A stretch of 64,000 bases of DNA from Bacillota bacterium (GTDB lineage Bacteria; Bacillota; Clostridia; Lachnospirales; Lachnospiraceae): assembly GCA_023409535.1 (NCBI GenBank), contig JAEYGZ010000040.1:109928-173927 (forward strand). Reading direction: 5' to 3'. Shown piece after piece: positions 50,597-58,504 of the stretch (positions within the stretch are counted from its first letter, which is position 1; each line of letters begins with the position of its first letter). The notes below the pieces were generated by a model that made no database searches, was not told the origin of the DNA, and worked only from the letters and a program-made list of their open reading frames with translations. Position numbers and translations under genes: made by a program.

Positions 50597-52041
50597 ATAA
50601 GTCATTGCGTTTGTTGCTGGCAGCTGTAATGCTTCTATCATTAACAGCATGCGGAAGAAGCCAGGGGGGATCTGACAAAGGTTTTGAAACAAATACCCCG
50701 CACATAAAAGAAACCGCTGCTGAAGCTGCGCCTGTACAATTTGAAGAAGCCGGTAATGACGCTGCCACAGCAGAAAAAAGTGTAATTACCGTAACTTTCA
50801 GGGATGACGGCCAAGGCGAAAACGGTATCTTATGGAAATGGCTGCAAACTGCTTATAACAGCTTTGACAAAAAAGACAGCTGCGAATTAAATATTGCACC
50901 GATCACTGCTTCCGAAGGCGATTATTTTGCTAAAATTGCCCTTTCCCTGCAGTCAGAAAGGACCGCACCGGACTTGGTAGCAGAGGATACCTTCCAGCTT
51001 GCGACAGACGTGGAAGCCGGATATCTGACTGCACTGGATGATTATCTGGAAGAGTATGCTGATTGGACGGACGGTTCCTATTATGACTCTTTAAAGGAGG
51101 GTGTTACCGCAGCCGACAATAAGGTGTACGGTGTGCCATACAATACGGACACCCGCGGCTTGTGGTATAACAAGGAAATCTTTAAACAAGCCGGTATGCA
51201 AGAAATTTGGGAACCGAAGAACTGGAATGACATTCTTTTTGCCTGTCAGACGATTAAGGAAATGGTTCCGGACGTTGTGCCCTTCTGGTGTAACAGCGCT
51301 GTTGCAACCGGCGAAGCGACCTCCATGCAGACCTATGAAATGCTTCTTTACGGAACCGGTGAAAGATTACAGGAGGAAGCTACCGGCAAATGGATTATAT
51401 CCAGCCAGGGTATTCTGGATTCCTTAACCTTCCTGGACAATATTTATAAGAATAACTTCGGACCGCCGCTATCCAAGGTATTAAACGGTCAGGCCAGTAA
51501 TACTTCTGCCAGGGAATATTTACCCCAGGGCAAGCTTGTCATATCCCTTGACGGAATCTGGATCACCGGCAATTATCTGGATACAGGAGCATCTACCTGG
51601 CCGGAATACAGCAGGGTTTTAGGATTTGCACCAATGCCTACCCAATATGGTGGCGGTACAGGCATCATTACACTGGCAGGAGGCTGGGCATGGTCAATTC
51701 CGTCTAAATCCGATAATAAAGATATTACAATGGAGTTTATCAAACACTTAATGGATCCGGAACAATACGTGGATGCTGTTGTGGCTATGGGCAGTATCGG
51801 AACAAGGACTGACATTGCGGATGATACAAAATATTCCTCCATGCCTTTTATCCAGACAGCAACCGAATATTTAAAGGGTGCCTCCTTCAGACCCAAGGAC
51901 AGCAAATATTCGGCTGTTTCCGCTCATATCCAGACCATGGTGGAAGCCGTCGTATCCGGAACCAGCCCGGCGGATGCCATGGCAACCTACGGCGTGGATG
52001 TAACCCGTACCGTTGGGGAGGATAACGTAATCAGCAAATAG
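50593..52041 (+). CDS. Second sugar-type extracellular solute-binding lipoprotein
   Basis: 482 residues from the ATG at 50593, GGAGAAG upstream. Longer frames lie in the ATPase coding sequence. Lipobox LTAC (Cys about 19), acidic linker, SBP_bac_1 domain: GVPYNTDTRGLWYNKEIF (about 179-196), EPKNWNDILFACQTI, PTQYGGGTGIITLAGGWAWS split over about 351-370. It has no MalFG-type permeases, yet is translationally coupled to an Opp-type ATPase. This is unusual and suggests either a shared transporter or a ligand-presenting role for the YesM sensor. Confidence 0.87.
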   Translation: MNKSLRLLLAAVMLLSLTACGRSQGGSDKGFETNTPHIKETAAEAAPVQFEEAGNDAATAEKSVITVTFRDDGQGENGILWKWLQTAYNSFDKKDSCELNIAPITASEGDYFAKIALSLQSERTAPDLVAEDTFQLATDVEAGYLTALDDYLEEYADWTDGSYYDSLKEGVTAADNKVYGVPYNTDTRGLWYNKEIFKQAGMQEIWEPKNWNDILFACQTIKEMVPDVVPFWCNSAVATGEATSMQTYEMLLYGTGERLQEEATGKWIISSQGILDSLTFLDNIYKNNFGPPLSKVLNGQASNTSAREYLPQGKLVISLDGIWITGNYLDTGASTWPEYSRVLGFAPMPTQYGGGTGIITLAGGWAWSIPSKSDNKDITMEFIKHLMDPEQYVDAVVAMGSIGTRTDIADDTKYSSMPFIQTATEYLKGASFRPKDSKYSAVSAHIQTMVEAVVSGTSPADAMATYGVDVTRTVGEDNVISK

Positions 52042-52054
52042 CTGTCAAGAGGCA

Positions 52055-52088
52055 GAGGGCAGCATCTTACAAGGATGCCTGCCCTTGC
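52055..52088 (+). terminator. Terminator of the YesMN-linked transporter operon
   Basis: AGGGCAGCATC (52056-52066) pairs with GATGCCTGCCCT (52074-52085) with one bulged base, then TTGCTTCT. Related in sequence to the hairpin at 54186. Confidence 0.65.
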
Positions 52089-52169
52089 TTCTATGTAAGG
52101 ACGCAGTGTACTTAATCTGATACCTCAGATGCTTGACACTGTCACCGTATTGATCCGATACTCAACCGC

Positions 52170-52826
52170 TTAATATAAAAGCTCCTTCTTTGAGAAGATC
52201 ACATAGCTGATTTTGTACATAATCAGGTTCCAGACAAGTGCTATCACCGGAGAGCAGCACAGCAGGATAAATATAATTAAATCGGTAAAAGTAATACCAA
52301 AGAATCGCAGAAGCTCATAGGTACCAAAGCAAACGACAGCGGGAACGATAAAGGAAACCAGGGAAAGGATGCGGGCCTTTTCTGCACCGAACTTGAATAG
52401 AAGGGGGATGGATATACTACCAAAGATTTCCGCAATCACCAAACTCACCAAAGCAACAAACAGCAAAGCGAGGGGGCTGGCTATATTACTTAAATCAATT
52501 TTATGAATCAGGAGACCGCCAATGAAACCAATCACCAGACCGGAGAAAGCACCAATTGCAGAGAATATCAGCAGAACGATGAATTTGCCGGCCACCAGGT
52601 TTTTTTTGGAAATCGGGGTGATCATAGCGTATTTCATCCACTTGGAATGGTCGTCAAAGCTGAAGGTTGTAATAACCATCATGCTGCAAAGGACACCGCT
52701 GGTGATAATATAGGCTTCCGGACCGCTGTATGGAATAAAGAGGAAAGCGAAAACCAGCAGCATAAATAACATGGATTTCGCGTTATGCCCAATGTTATAC
52801 AGATCTTTTAAGATTAAACTTTTCAT
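52170..52826 (-). CDS. ABC-2-type permease
   Basis: 218 residues. Six hydrophobic segments: about 18-35, 38-55, 80-105, 115-140, 150-172 and 178-205. The motif SFDDHSKWMKYAMITPISKK (about 56-75) between helices 2 and 3 is the hallmark of the ABC2_membrane_5 type seen in clostridial GntR-ABC operons. The start overlaps the ATPase stop (ATGA). Substrate unknown. Confidence 0.85.
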   Translation of the reverse strand: MKSLILKDLYNIGHNAKSMLFMLLVFAFLFIPYSGPEAYIITSGVLCSMMVITTFSFDDHSKWMKYAMITPISKKNLVAGKFIVLLIFSAIGAFSGLVIGFIGGLLIHKIDLSNIASPLALLFVALVSLVIAEIFGSISIPLLFKFGAEKARILSLVSFIVPAVVCFGTYELLRFFGITFTDLIIFILLCCSPVIALVWNLIMYKISYVIFSKKELLY

Positions 52827-53686
52827 TTTACCTGTTCCCCCTTTACATAAAGAAGAAGAATATCATCAATAGTAGCGTCATCCACTACCGCCGTCTTATG
52901 CTTGCGCCGGGCCTGTTCCTTATCGGCAACCAGTACATCCCACTGATAATCCTGCTTGCGGCAGGCAAGCATCTCTGATTTGTCTATTGTATCAAACAGC
53001 GCCGCTCCGCAGCGCAGGATACCGTAATTGTAACGGAGCTCGTCCTTTGGCTTGCAGAACAGAACCTTTCCCTCATGAATGAAGGTGATGTAATCGGCTA
53101 CCTTCTCCAGGTCTGTTGTAATGTGGGAAGATATGAGGATAGAGTGGTTTTCGTCCTGGACAAAATCCAGAAAAACATCCAGAATATCGTCACGCATAAT
53201 CGGATCAAGTCCGCTGGTGGCTTCATCCAGGATCAACAGCTTTGGTTTGTGGGAGAGGGCGGCAGCGATACAGAGCTTCATCTTCATGCCCTTGGATAAA
53301 GTTTTGATTTCTTTGTTAAGCGGGAGCTGGAACTTCTTTAAATAATCTGCGTATACAGCTTCGTCCCATTGATGGTAGGCCGCCGCCGAAATCTTACCGA
53401 CCTTGGCCGGTGTAAGGGTTTCATAGAAGTTGATATCGTCAAACACCACTCCTATGTCTTCTTTGATTAACCTGGGGTTTGAAGAGAGCTCCTGCCCCCA
53501 GAAAGTGACGCTGCCCTCATCTCTTAGAATGAGATCAAGAATGGCATTAATTGTGGTACTTTTTCCGGCCCCATTCTCACCGACCAGTCCCATGATCGTA
53601 CCGCCGGGAATAGTAAATGAAACATGATCCAGCTTGAAATCAGGATATTGCTTCGTCAGGTTCTCCACCTGTAAAATAGTTTCCAT
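52823..53686 (-). CDS. ABC transporter ATP-binding protein (YtrB-like)
   Basis: 287 residues. Walker A GENGAGKST (about 36-44), signature LSKGMKMKLCIAAAL (SGGQ replaced by SKGM), Walker B LLILDEATSGLD, H-loop ISSHI. Forms the transporter with the permease. Second gene of a GntR-ATPase-permease operon, starting 6 nt after the GntR stop. Confidence 0.9.
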   Translation of the reverse strand: METILQVENLTKQYPDFKLDHVSFTIPGGTIMGLVGENGAGKSTTINAILDLILRDEGSVTFWGQELSSNPRLIKEDIGVVFDDINFYETLTPAKVGKISAAAYHQWDEAVYADYLKKFQLPLNKEIKTLSKGMKMKLCIAAALSHKPKLLILDEATSGLDPIMRDDILDVFLDFVQDENHSILISSHITTDLEKVADYITFIHEGKVLFCKPKDELRYNYGILRCGAALFDTIDKSEMLACRKQDYQWDVLVADKEQARRKHKTAVVDDATIDDILLLYVKGEQVK

Positions 53687-53692
53687 AGTCAG

Positions 53693-54070
53693 TTATTCCT
53701 CCTCCTGGTAAAACATAGTCAAAAGCTCAACCAGCTTACTGAGCGGTATATTGCCGGTGCGTGCAATCTCTGCTGCCTCCTGCAAATATTCTTCTGCTTT
53801 CCGCTGATGCTCTTCCTGTAAAAAGTCTTTATTCTGTGCCGATACAAAACTGCCTCGTCCTACAGTCGTTTCAATGAAACCATCCCGCTGCAAATCTTCG
53901 TAAGCCTTTTGTACGGTGATGACACTCACATGGATAGATTTGGCCAATGCCCGCATGGATGGAATTGAGTCTCCTGTCTGTAATTCTCCGCTCATAATCA
54001 TCGCTTTCATCTGTGAGGTGATTTGTTCATAGATCGGCTTGCTCGTATTACTGCTGATGATGATTTCCAC
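53693..54070 (-). CDS. GntR-family transcriptional regulator, YtrA subtype
   Basis: 125 residues from a GTG at 54070 with AAGGAGTGG 7 nt upstream; longer frames read into the operator. Winged HTH (PIYEQITSQMKAMI, VSVITVQKAYEDLQRDGFI) with a short tail (about 75-125). It should bind the long palindrome at 54088-54120. Confidence 0.9.
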   Translation of the reverse strand: MEIIISSNTSKPIYEQITSQMKAMIMSGELQTGDSIPSMRALAKSIHVSVITVQKAYEDLQRDGFIETTVGRGSFVSAQNKDFLQEEHQRKAEEYLQEAAEIARTGNIPLSKLVELLTMFYQEEE

Positions 54071-54087
54071 ACAACCACTCCTTTGTA

Positions 54088-54143
54088 CTATAATGTACTT
54101 ATTGAACAAGTACATTATAGGCGGGCAAGATGCACTTTGTCAA
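54088..54143 (-). promoter_or_regulatory. Promoter and GntR operator of the ABC operon
   Basis: Minus-strand TTGACA (54143-54138), 18-nt spacer, TATAAT (54119-54114). The -10 is inside a perfect inverted repeat with 13-bp arms, CTATAATGTACTT (54088-54100) and AAGTACATTATAG (54108-54120), 7-nt centre. Binding would cover the -10 and the start site. Confidence 0.88.
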
Positions 54144-54185
54144 TAGAACTTTAAAAAAATTATAAAGATCAAAACCTGGCAGAAG

Positions 54186-54228
54186 AGAAACAAGGGCGGC
54201 ATCTCAGACAGATGCTGCCCTTGTTTCT
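54186..54228 (-). terminator. Terminator of the sugar dehydrogenase/phospholipase unit
   Basis: A 19-bp stem (54186-54204 with 54210-54228, one wobble pair, 5-nt loop). It ends the minus-strand patatin gene, whose stop is at 54320. A T-rich run follows on both sides. Confidence 0.8.
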
Positions 54229-54319
54229 TTGTACGATAACATAGCCATCGGAAATTCTGATACGGTAATAAAGCTGCTGCAGCCCGCAAAATGATGGAAG
54301 AGCGCCGGTAATTCTATCG

Positions 54320-55318
54320 CTAATTCATAAAATATGCCTGGGCAGCGGAATAACCCTGGTAATACAGCTTCTGATAGGTTTCATCGTTTGGACTGACATT
54401 AAAATCGACAGGTGACAGATCAAGAGAGTCAATATTGACCGATCTGATTCTGTCCATGGGACTGCTGTAATATTCCTCTTGCTGCACACGGCCGGAAGTG
54501 TGCACCAGGCTCCATATGTAATCAAGAAGATTGTTGATGCGAAAAGTCTGTTTTCTGCTCATGAAGCGTACACCAAGCGTTTCCATATTCGCACCGCGGA
54601 CCGGATCGGAATGAAACGCTCCGGAATCAAAGAGCCTTATGGGATAATTATTCAATACACCGCCATCACAATAAAAGTTATTTTGCCTGTTCCCTGTGAT
54701 ATCATACTGTTTTATCGTTATTGCTTCAAAGAACAGCGGGATGGACATAGATATTCTGACGGCTTCTGCTACCTCCATCGCAGGAGTGGTGTCAAAGGAA
54801 AATACCTGGCTGGTGCCGGCAGTCAGATTCGTTCCAGTAAGAAACAGCGCAAGAAAAGAGCGGTTGTCTTTGTGCAGGGAACTGTTTTGAAAATCCTCGA
54901 AGGTATAAGGAGGCTGTTTTTCATTGGTAAACTGGTCCGCAATTACCTTACGTATCCATTGATAGAAATATTCAGAGGAATACCAGCCATATCGTGAGAT
55001 AAGCCTGTACAAGCAGATAAGATCATCAAGAGACAGTTCGCCAATGCTTGCATTATCCTCCGGAAGGATACCTGCACCGACGATTCCGTTTCGGTCAGGT
55101 ATCTTACGGTAATTAAGGGATTCTGCAATAGATTTTACCTCCTCAAAAGGAAGCCTGAAACTGGTTATACAGGCTGCAATGGCTCCGGCAGACGCACCGG
55201 CAGTCCTCATAATATTATTCATAAGGTCATTCCGGGATAGATAATCAAGAACGCCTAAGTAGGCAATTCCCAATACCCCTCCTCCTTCGAATACCAGATT
55301 ACTGATGTGTTTGACCAT
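54320..55318 (-). CDS. Patatin-like phospholipase
   Basis: 332 residues. Oxyanion glycines EGGGVLG (about 11-17), nucleophile elbow GASAG with Ser43, and catalytic DGG at about 218-220 (CDGGVLNNYPI). The Ser-Asp dyad is intact. No signal peptide; ExoU-type and housekeeping bacterial patatins share this. A lipid acyl hydrolase is expected. It follows the PQQ-type dehydrogenase gene by 21 nt in the same direction. Confidence 0.88.
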   Translation of the reverse strand: MVKHISNLVFEGGGVLGIAYLGVLDYLSRNDLMNNIMRTAGASAGAIAACITSFRLPFEEVKSIAESLNYRKIPDRNGIVGAGILPEDNASIGELSLDDLICLYRLISRYGWYSSEYFYQWIRKVIADQFTNEKQPPYTFEDFQNSSLHKDNRSFLALFLTGTNLTAGTSQVFSFDTTPAMEVAEAVRISMSIPLFFEAITIKQYDITGNRQNNFYCDGGVLNNYPIRLFDSGAFHSDPVRGANMETLGVRFMSRKQTFRINNLLDYIWSLVHTSGRVQQEEYYSSPMDRIRSVNIDSLDLSPVDFNVSPNDETYQKLYYQGYSAAQAYFMN

Positions 55319-55339
55319 AGAATACCTCTACTGAAAAAA

Positions 55340-56755
55340 TCAAGGAACAATTTCAAAAATAGTCCCCTGGTTACGATCAGCCACTCTCATAGAGCCATAG
55401 ACCCCCAAATACAATCTGGTTTGGTCCAGATTCGTTCCCAGGCTGACATAATAGGAAGATGCAGTCCCAAAATCATAATCGGTTTCAATGATATGATAAT
55501 CATTCAGCTTACAATCGGTTCTTATTCCGGTATAAGCTAAAACTCCTCTGACAGGCGGTGCAGTACCTTCATTCCGGGCCAAATCAGTAAATACGACATT
55601 TCCGGTTAAGCCGGGGATTCCATATCCCATATATGGCTGTACGCCTGTAATTGCAGTTCCTCCAAATTTATCGGGGCGGGGATCTTCATGAAAATAACTG
55701 ATCAGAGGCTCAAGACGCAGTACCGAAGTTGTTATTGCCTCCTCGTAATGTGCAATGATTTTCTCATTCAAAGTCTGATTAGCAGCGCAGCTTCTGACAA
55801 TCGAAGCAGGCAAGGCTCCCTCCCACGGCCGCCAGCCAAAATTAACAAAACCCTCCTGATCAGGCTCAGTTTGCATGGAGGAAGCCCTGACAAGCTGAGT
55901 AACCGGCACCGGCTTATAATCAACGAATGAAAAAACCGACTCTACCAGATGCTGTCCGACATTCCCGATGTATTTGATATACCGGTCATAAAACCTTTGA
56001 AACGAAATACCCGATATATTACGCACTCCTTTGGCAATCACCGTAAGCGTTTCCTGGACAGATGCGGGAAGCTCGTTAAAACGTGTAACAACGGGGGGAT
56101 TATCATTAAATGTATTTACAGTAACATCAATTTCAATGATTTTACCGGCGATTTCCATATCGTTCTGGCTTAAATTAAACGGATCGTAGCCTGATCCGCC
56201 GTCTCCGGTGGTTAATACAAGCTTCCCTGTTTCGGGTGAAGAGTTTAGGCTGTTGACACCATTATGATTTAGAAATGGTCTTCTCAAATTCAATAAGGTA
56301 CGTCGCTTATGAGGCTGCAAATCTGATGTTACAATCCATTCTTCCACGGTATCAATATGGTCATATTGAGTTTCTCTGTTTGTCCATTGCCTGTTTAGTG
56401 TTGCAGGGTCGCATGGATCAGGCGCAATGGGTACAGGAAGAATACCCGGGCCTTGTGTTCCGGCAACGGAATAGTGAAGATAAAACAGTCCGTTAGTATA
56501 AAATTCGGGATGGAACGCCAGTCCCAGCAATCCCCGTTCGTCATATCCGCCGGAAGAGGTACCGATTGCCAGAATTCGCGGGCGGATATCCAAAAAAGTC
56601 TCTAACCTTCCATCTCCTATGTAAAAGATCTCTCCGATCTGGGTTGCAATAAATAATCTTTCTGTTCTGTCCCCCGGAAGTATTGTTGTTTTTAAGACTG
56701 TGGGTAAATTTATATTGTTTATTAAGGGTTGTAAGCTTACTTTAACATGGATCAA
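55340..56755 (-). CDS. PQQ-dependent sugar dehydrogenase-like (GSDH) beta-propeller protein
   Basis: 471 residues from a TTG start with GGGAGG about 9 nt upstream. It shows the glucose/sorbosone dehydrogenase pattern: RTERLFIATQIGEIF, GYDERGLLGLAFHPEFYTNG split over about 69-88, LFYLHYS, NHNGVNSLNSSPETGKLVLTTGDGGSG split over about 162-188, and PDQEGFVNFGWRPWEG. These include the His and the acidic Ca/PQQ contacts of the fold. No signal peptide is visible although characterised enzymes are exported. PQQ synthesis is not expected in anaerobic Clostridia, so the propeller may bind another ligand. Confidence 0.8.
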   Translation of the reverse strand: MIHVKVSLQPLINNINLPTVLKTTILPGDRTERLFIATQIGEIFYIGDGRLETFLDIRPRILAIGTSSGGYDERGLLGLAFHPEFYTNGLFYLHYSVAGTQGPGILPVPIAPDPCDPATLNRQWTNRETQYDHIDTVEEWIVTSDLQPHKRRTLLNLRRPFLNHNGVNSLNSSPETGKLVLTTGDGGSGYDPFNLSQNDMEIAGKIIEIDVTVNTFNDNPPVVTRFNELPASVQETLTVIAKGVRNISGISFQRFYDRYIKYIGNVGQHLVESVFSFVDYKPVPVTQLVRASSMQTEPDQEGFVNFGWRPWEGALPASIVRSCAANQTLNEKIIAHYEEAITTSVLRLEPLISYFHEDPRPDKFGGTAITGVQPYMGYGIPGLTGNVVFTDLARNEGTAPPVRGVLAYTGIRTDCKLNDYHIIETDYDFGTASSYYVSLGTNLDQTRLYLGVYGSMRVADRNQGTIFEIVP

Positions 56756-56799
56756 CGTCCTAACCTCCCTCTCATCGTTTTTCTATAAAATATGTTTCG

Positions 56800-56824
56800 A
56801 ACTATTCTGTTAGTACCGAATTAA
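56800..56824 (+). repeat. 25-nt direct repeat, copy 2
   Basis: Matches 30606-30630 at 21 of 25 positions. It lies upstream of the PQQ-type dehydrogenase gene in the 257-nt intergenic region (56756-57012), which also holds the MarR promoter. Confidence 0.5.
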
Positions 56825-56957
56825 GGGCGGAGGGCAAATAAGCTGGAGCACGCCTGTGGCAGAAGTGCTTGCCGGTTTACGTGCGGAGGAGCCTCGTTGG
56901 TTTATAACCGCTTTGAAATATTGATCATAGCCGTAATGTTTTGCGGTAACTTTTTAT

Positions 56958-57010
56958 TTGACAAACATTAAAAAAGATAATATATTATATACAAAGGTAA
57001 TATATTACCT
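56958..57010 (+). promoter_or_regulatory. Promoter and MarR-type operator
   Basis: TTGACA (56958-56963), 17-nt spacer, TATATT (56981-56986). The 16-bp perfect palindrome AGGTAATATATTACCT (56995-57010) lies just after the -10, at the transcription start. MarR regulators typically bind such a site in their own promoter. Confidence 0.85.
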
Positions 57011-57036
57011 AAATGCAAGAGTATAGGAGTGGTTTT

Positions 57037-57513
57037 TTGATTAAAGCAGAACAGATGGAAGACAAGCAATATATTTTTGGTGCACTGTTTACGGTTGCTA
57101 ACAGAATGGATACCCTTCTTGAGCGGGAGCTGAAAGAATTTGGGATTACGACGAAGCAATGGTTTTTGTCAATAATTATTGACAGCCTATTTGAGGAGCC
57201 TCCGACAATGAAAGAAGCAGCAAGAGAATCGGGAAGTTCTCATCAAAATGTGAAGCAGGTTGCATTGAAGCTTCAGGAGAAGGGTTTGGTTTCTTTGGAG
57301 AAAGATAAAAAGGATAGTAGGGTGACCAGACTGAAAATGACAGAGCAAAGTAATATGTTCTGGGAAAAGACACAGCCAAGGGCAATTGAATTTACGGAGG
57401 ATATCTTTCGGGATATTGATCAGAACGATTTGGCAAGTGCCAGAACAGTACTGCAGAAAATATTTTATAATCTATCCGAAAGGGAAAGCAGAAACGGAAA
57501 TAGGAATGATTAG
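57037..57513 (+). CDS. MarR-family transcriptional regulator
   Basis: About 158 residues from a TTG at 57037, 7 nt after AGGAG; an ATG at 57013 is before the site. Winged HTH: ITTKQWFLSIIIDSL, MKEAARESGSSHQNVKQVALKL split over about 57-78, and the wing KDKKDSRVTRLKM. It heads a transcription unit with two membrane proteins, which it probably represses via the palindrome at 56995. Confidence 0.88.
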   Translation: MIKAEQMEDKQYIFGALFTVANRMDTLLERELKEFGITTKQWFLSIIIDSLFEEPPTMKEAARESGSSHQNVKQVALKLQEKGLVSLEKDKKDSRVTRLKMTEQSNMFWEKTQPRAIEFTEDIFRDIDQNDLASARTVLQKIFYNLSERESRNGNRND

Positions 57514-57560
57514 ACAGCAATACAACTTACAGAAAGAAATGAAAAAAGGGGAGTAAGTTA

Positions 57561-58484
57561 ATGTGGAAATTTAAAAGATCAGTTAGTTTTCTTGTTGTTT
57601 GTATCGCTGTATTAGCAGTCATCTCTTGCCTTGCCGGGTTATTCTCCAACGGGGGCGGCGGACTGCATGAATTCCTGTCAATTAACGGTGAGACCGTTCA
57701 ACTATATGGGATAGGGTTATATCAAAATGATTCGGTGTCCGTTGCCTCACAGGGGATTGCCTCAGACTTCGTAACCTTGATCCTAGGTATTCCGGTGCTT
57801 TTCATCTCACTGTATTTTGCAAATAAAAATTCATTCAGAGCAAGAATTCTGTTAACCGGAACCTTAGGATATTTTCTATATACCTATATGTCTTATGTGT
57901 TTTTATGGATGTATAACAGGTTTTTCATAATCTATGTAATTTTAATGTCCTTAAGCTTATATGCATTCGTTCTGTCAATGCTCTCCTTTGATATAGAAAA
58001 AATCGGCAGGCATTTCAAGCAGAAACTGCCGGTCAGGCTTTTAGGCGGTTTTCAGATCTTTATTGCCTGTGCCATTTGTATGTTATGGTTAGGCAAAATT
58101 GCACCATCTGTTTTTGAAGGAGCGGTACCTGTGGGGTTGGAGCACTATACAACGCTTGTGATCCAGGGCATGGATCTTGGCTTTGTTGTTCCTGCCGCCT
58201 TTTTATCCGGAATATTGCTCCTACGGCGCAGACCCTTTGGGTACCTGTTGTCTTCCGTTATTATTGTAAAAGGGATTACCATGCTGACAGCTATTTCTGC
58301 GATGATTATTAATATGGCTTTACATAATGTTACAATGAATCCGGTTGAAATGATTGTTTTTCCTGTGTTTAACCTTCTGGCAATCATGAGTTTGGTGCTG
58401 CTGATGAAGAATATTGAAGGAAAGAAGGATGGCCGATTGGGGAGCAATAATAGGATAGGAACACATAGTGATAAATTGATTTGA
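57561..58484 (+). CDS. Polytopic membrane protein of unknown function
   Basis: 307 residues, GGGGAG upstream. Eight hydrophobic segments: about 8-30, 65-88, 93-115, 118-140, 160-182, 200-222, 228-250 and 258-280. The loop after helix 1 (SNGGGGLHEFLSINGE) is Gly-rich. No motif I recognise. Second gene of the MarR unit, followed 20 nt later by an acyltransferase. Confidence 0.75.
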   Translation: MWKFKRSVSFLVVCIAVLAVISCLAGLFSNGGGGLHEFLSINGETVQLYGIGLYQNDSVSVASQGIASDFVTLILGIPVLFISLYFANKNSFRARILLTGTLGYFLYTYMSYVFLWMYNRFFIIYVILMSLSLYAFVLSMLSFDIEKIGRHFKQKLPVRLLGGFQIFIACAICMLWLGKIAPSVFEGAVPVGLEHYTTLVIQGMDLGFVVPAAFLSGILLLRRRPFGYLLSSVIIVKGITMLTAISAMIINMALHNVTMNPVEMIVFPVFNLLAIMSLVLLMKNIEGKKDGRLGSNNRIGTHSDKLI

Positions 58485-58504
58485 GAAGGGAGCAGAATAT
58501 TTCT

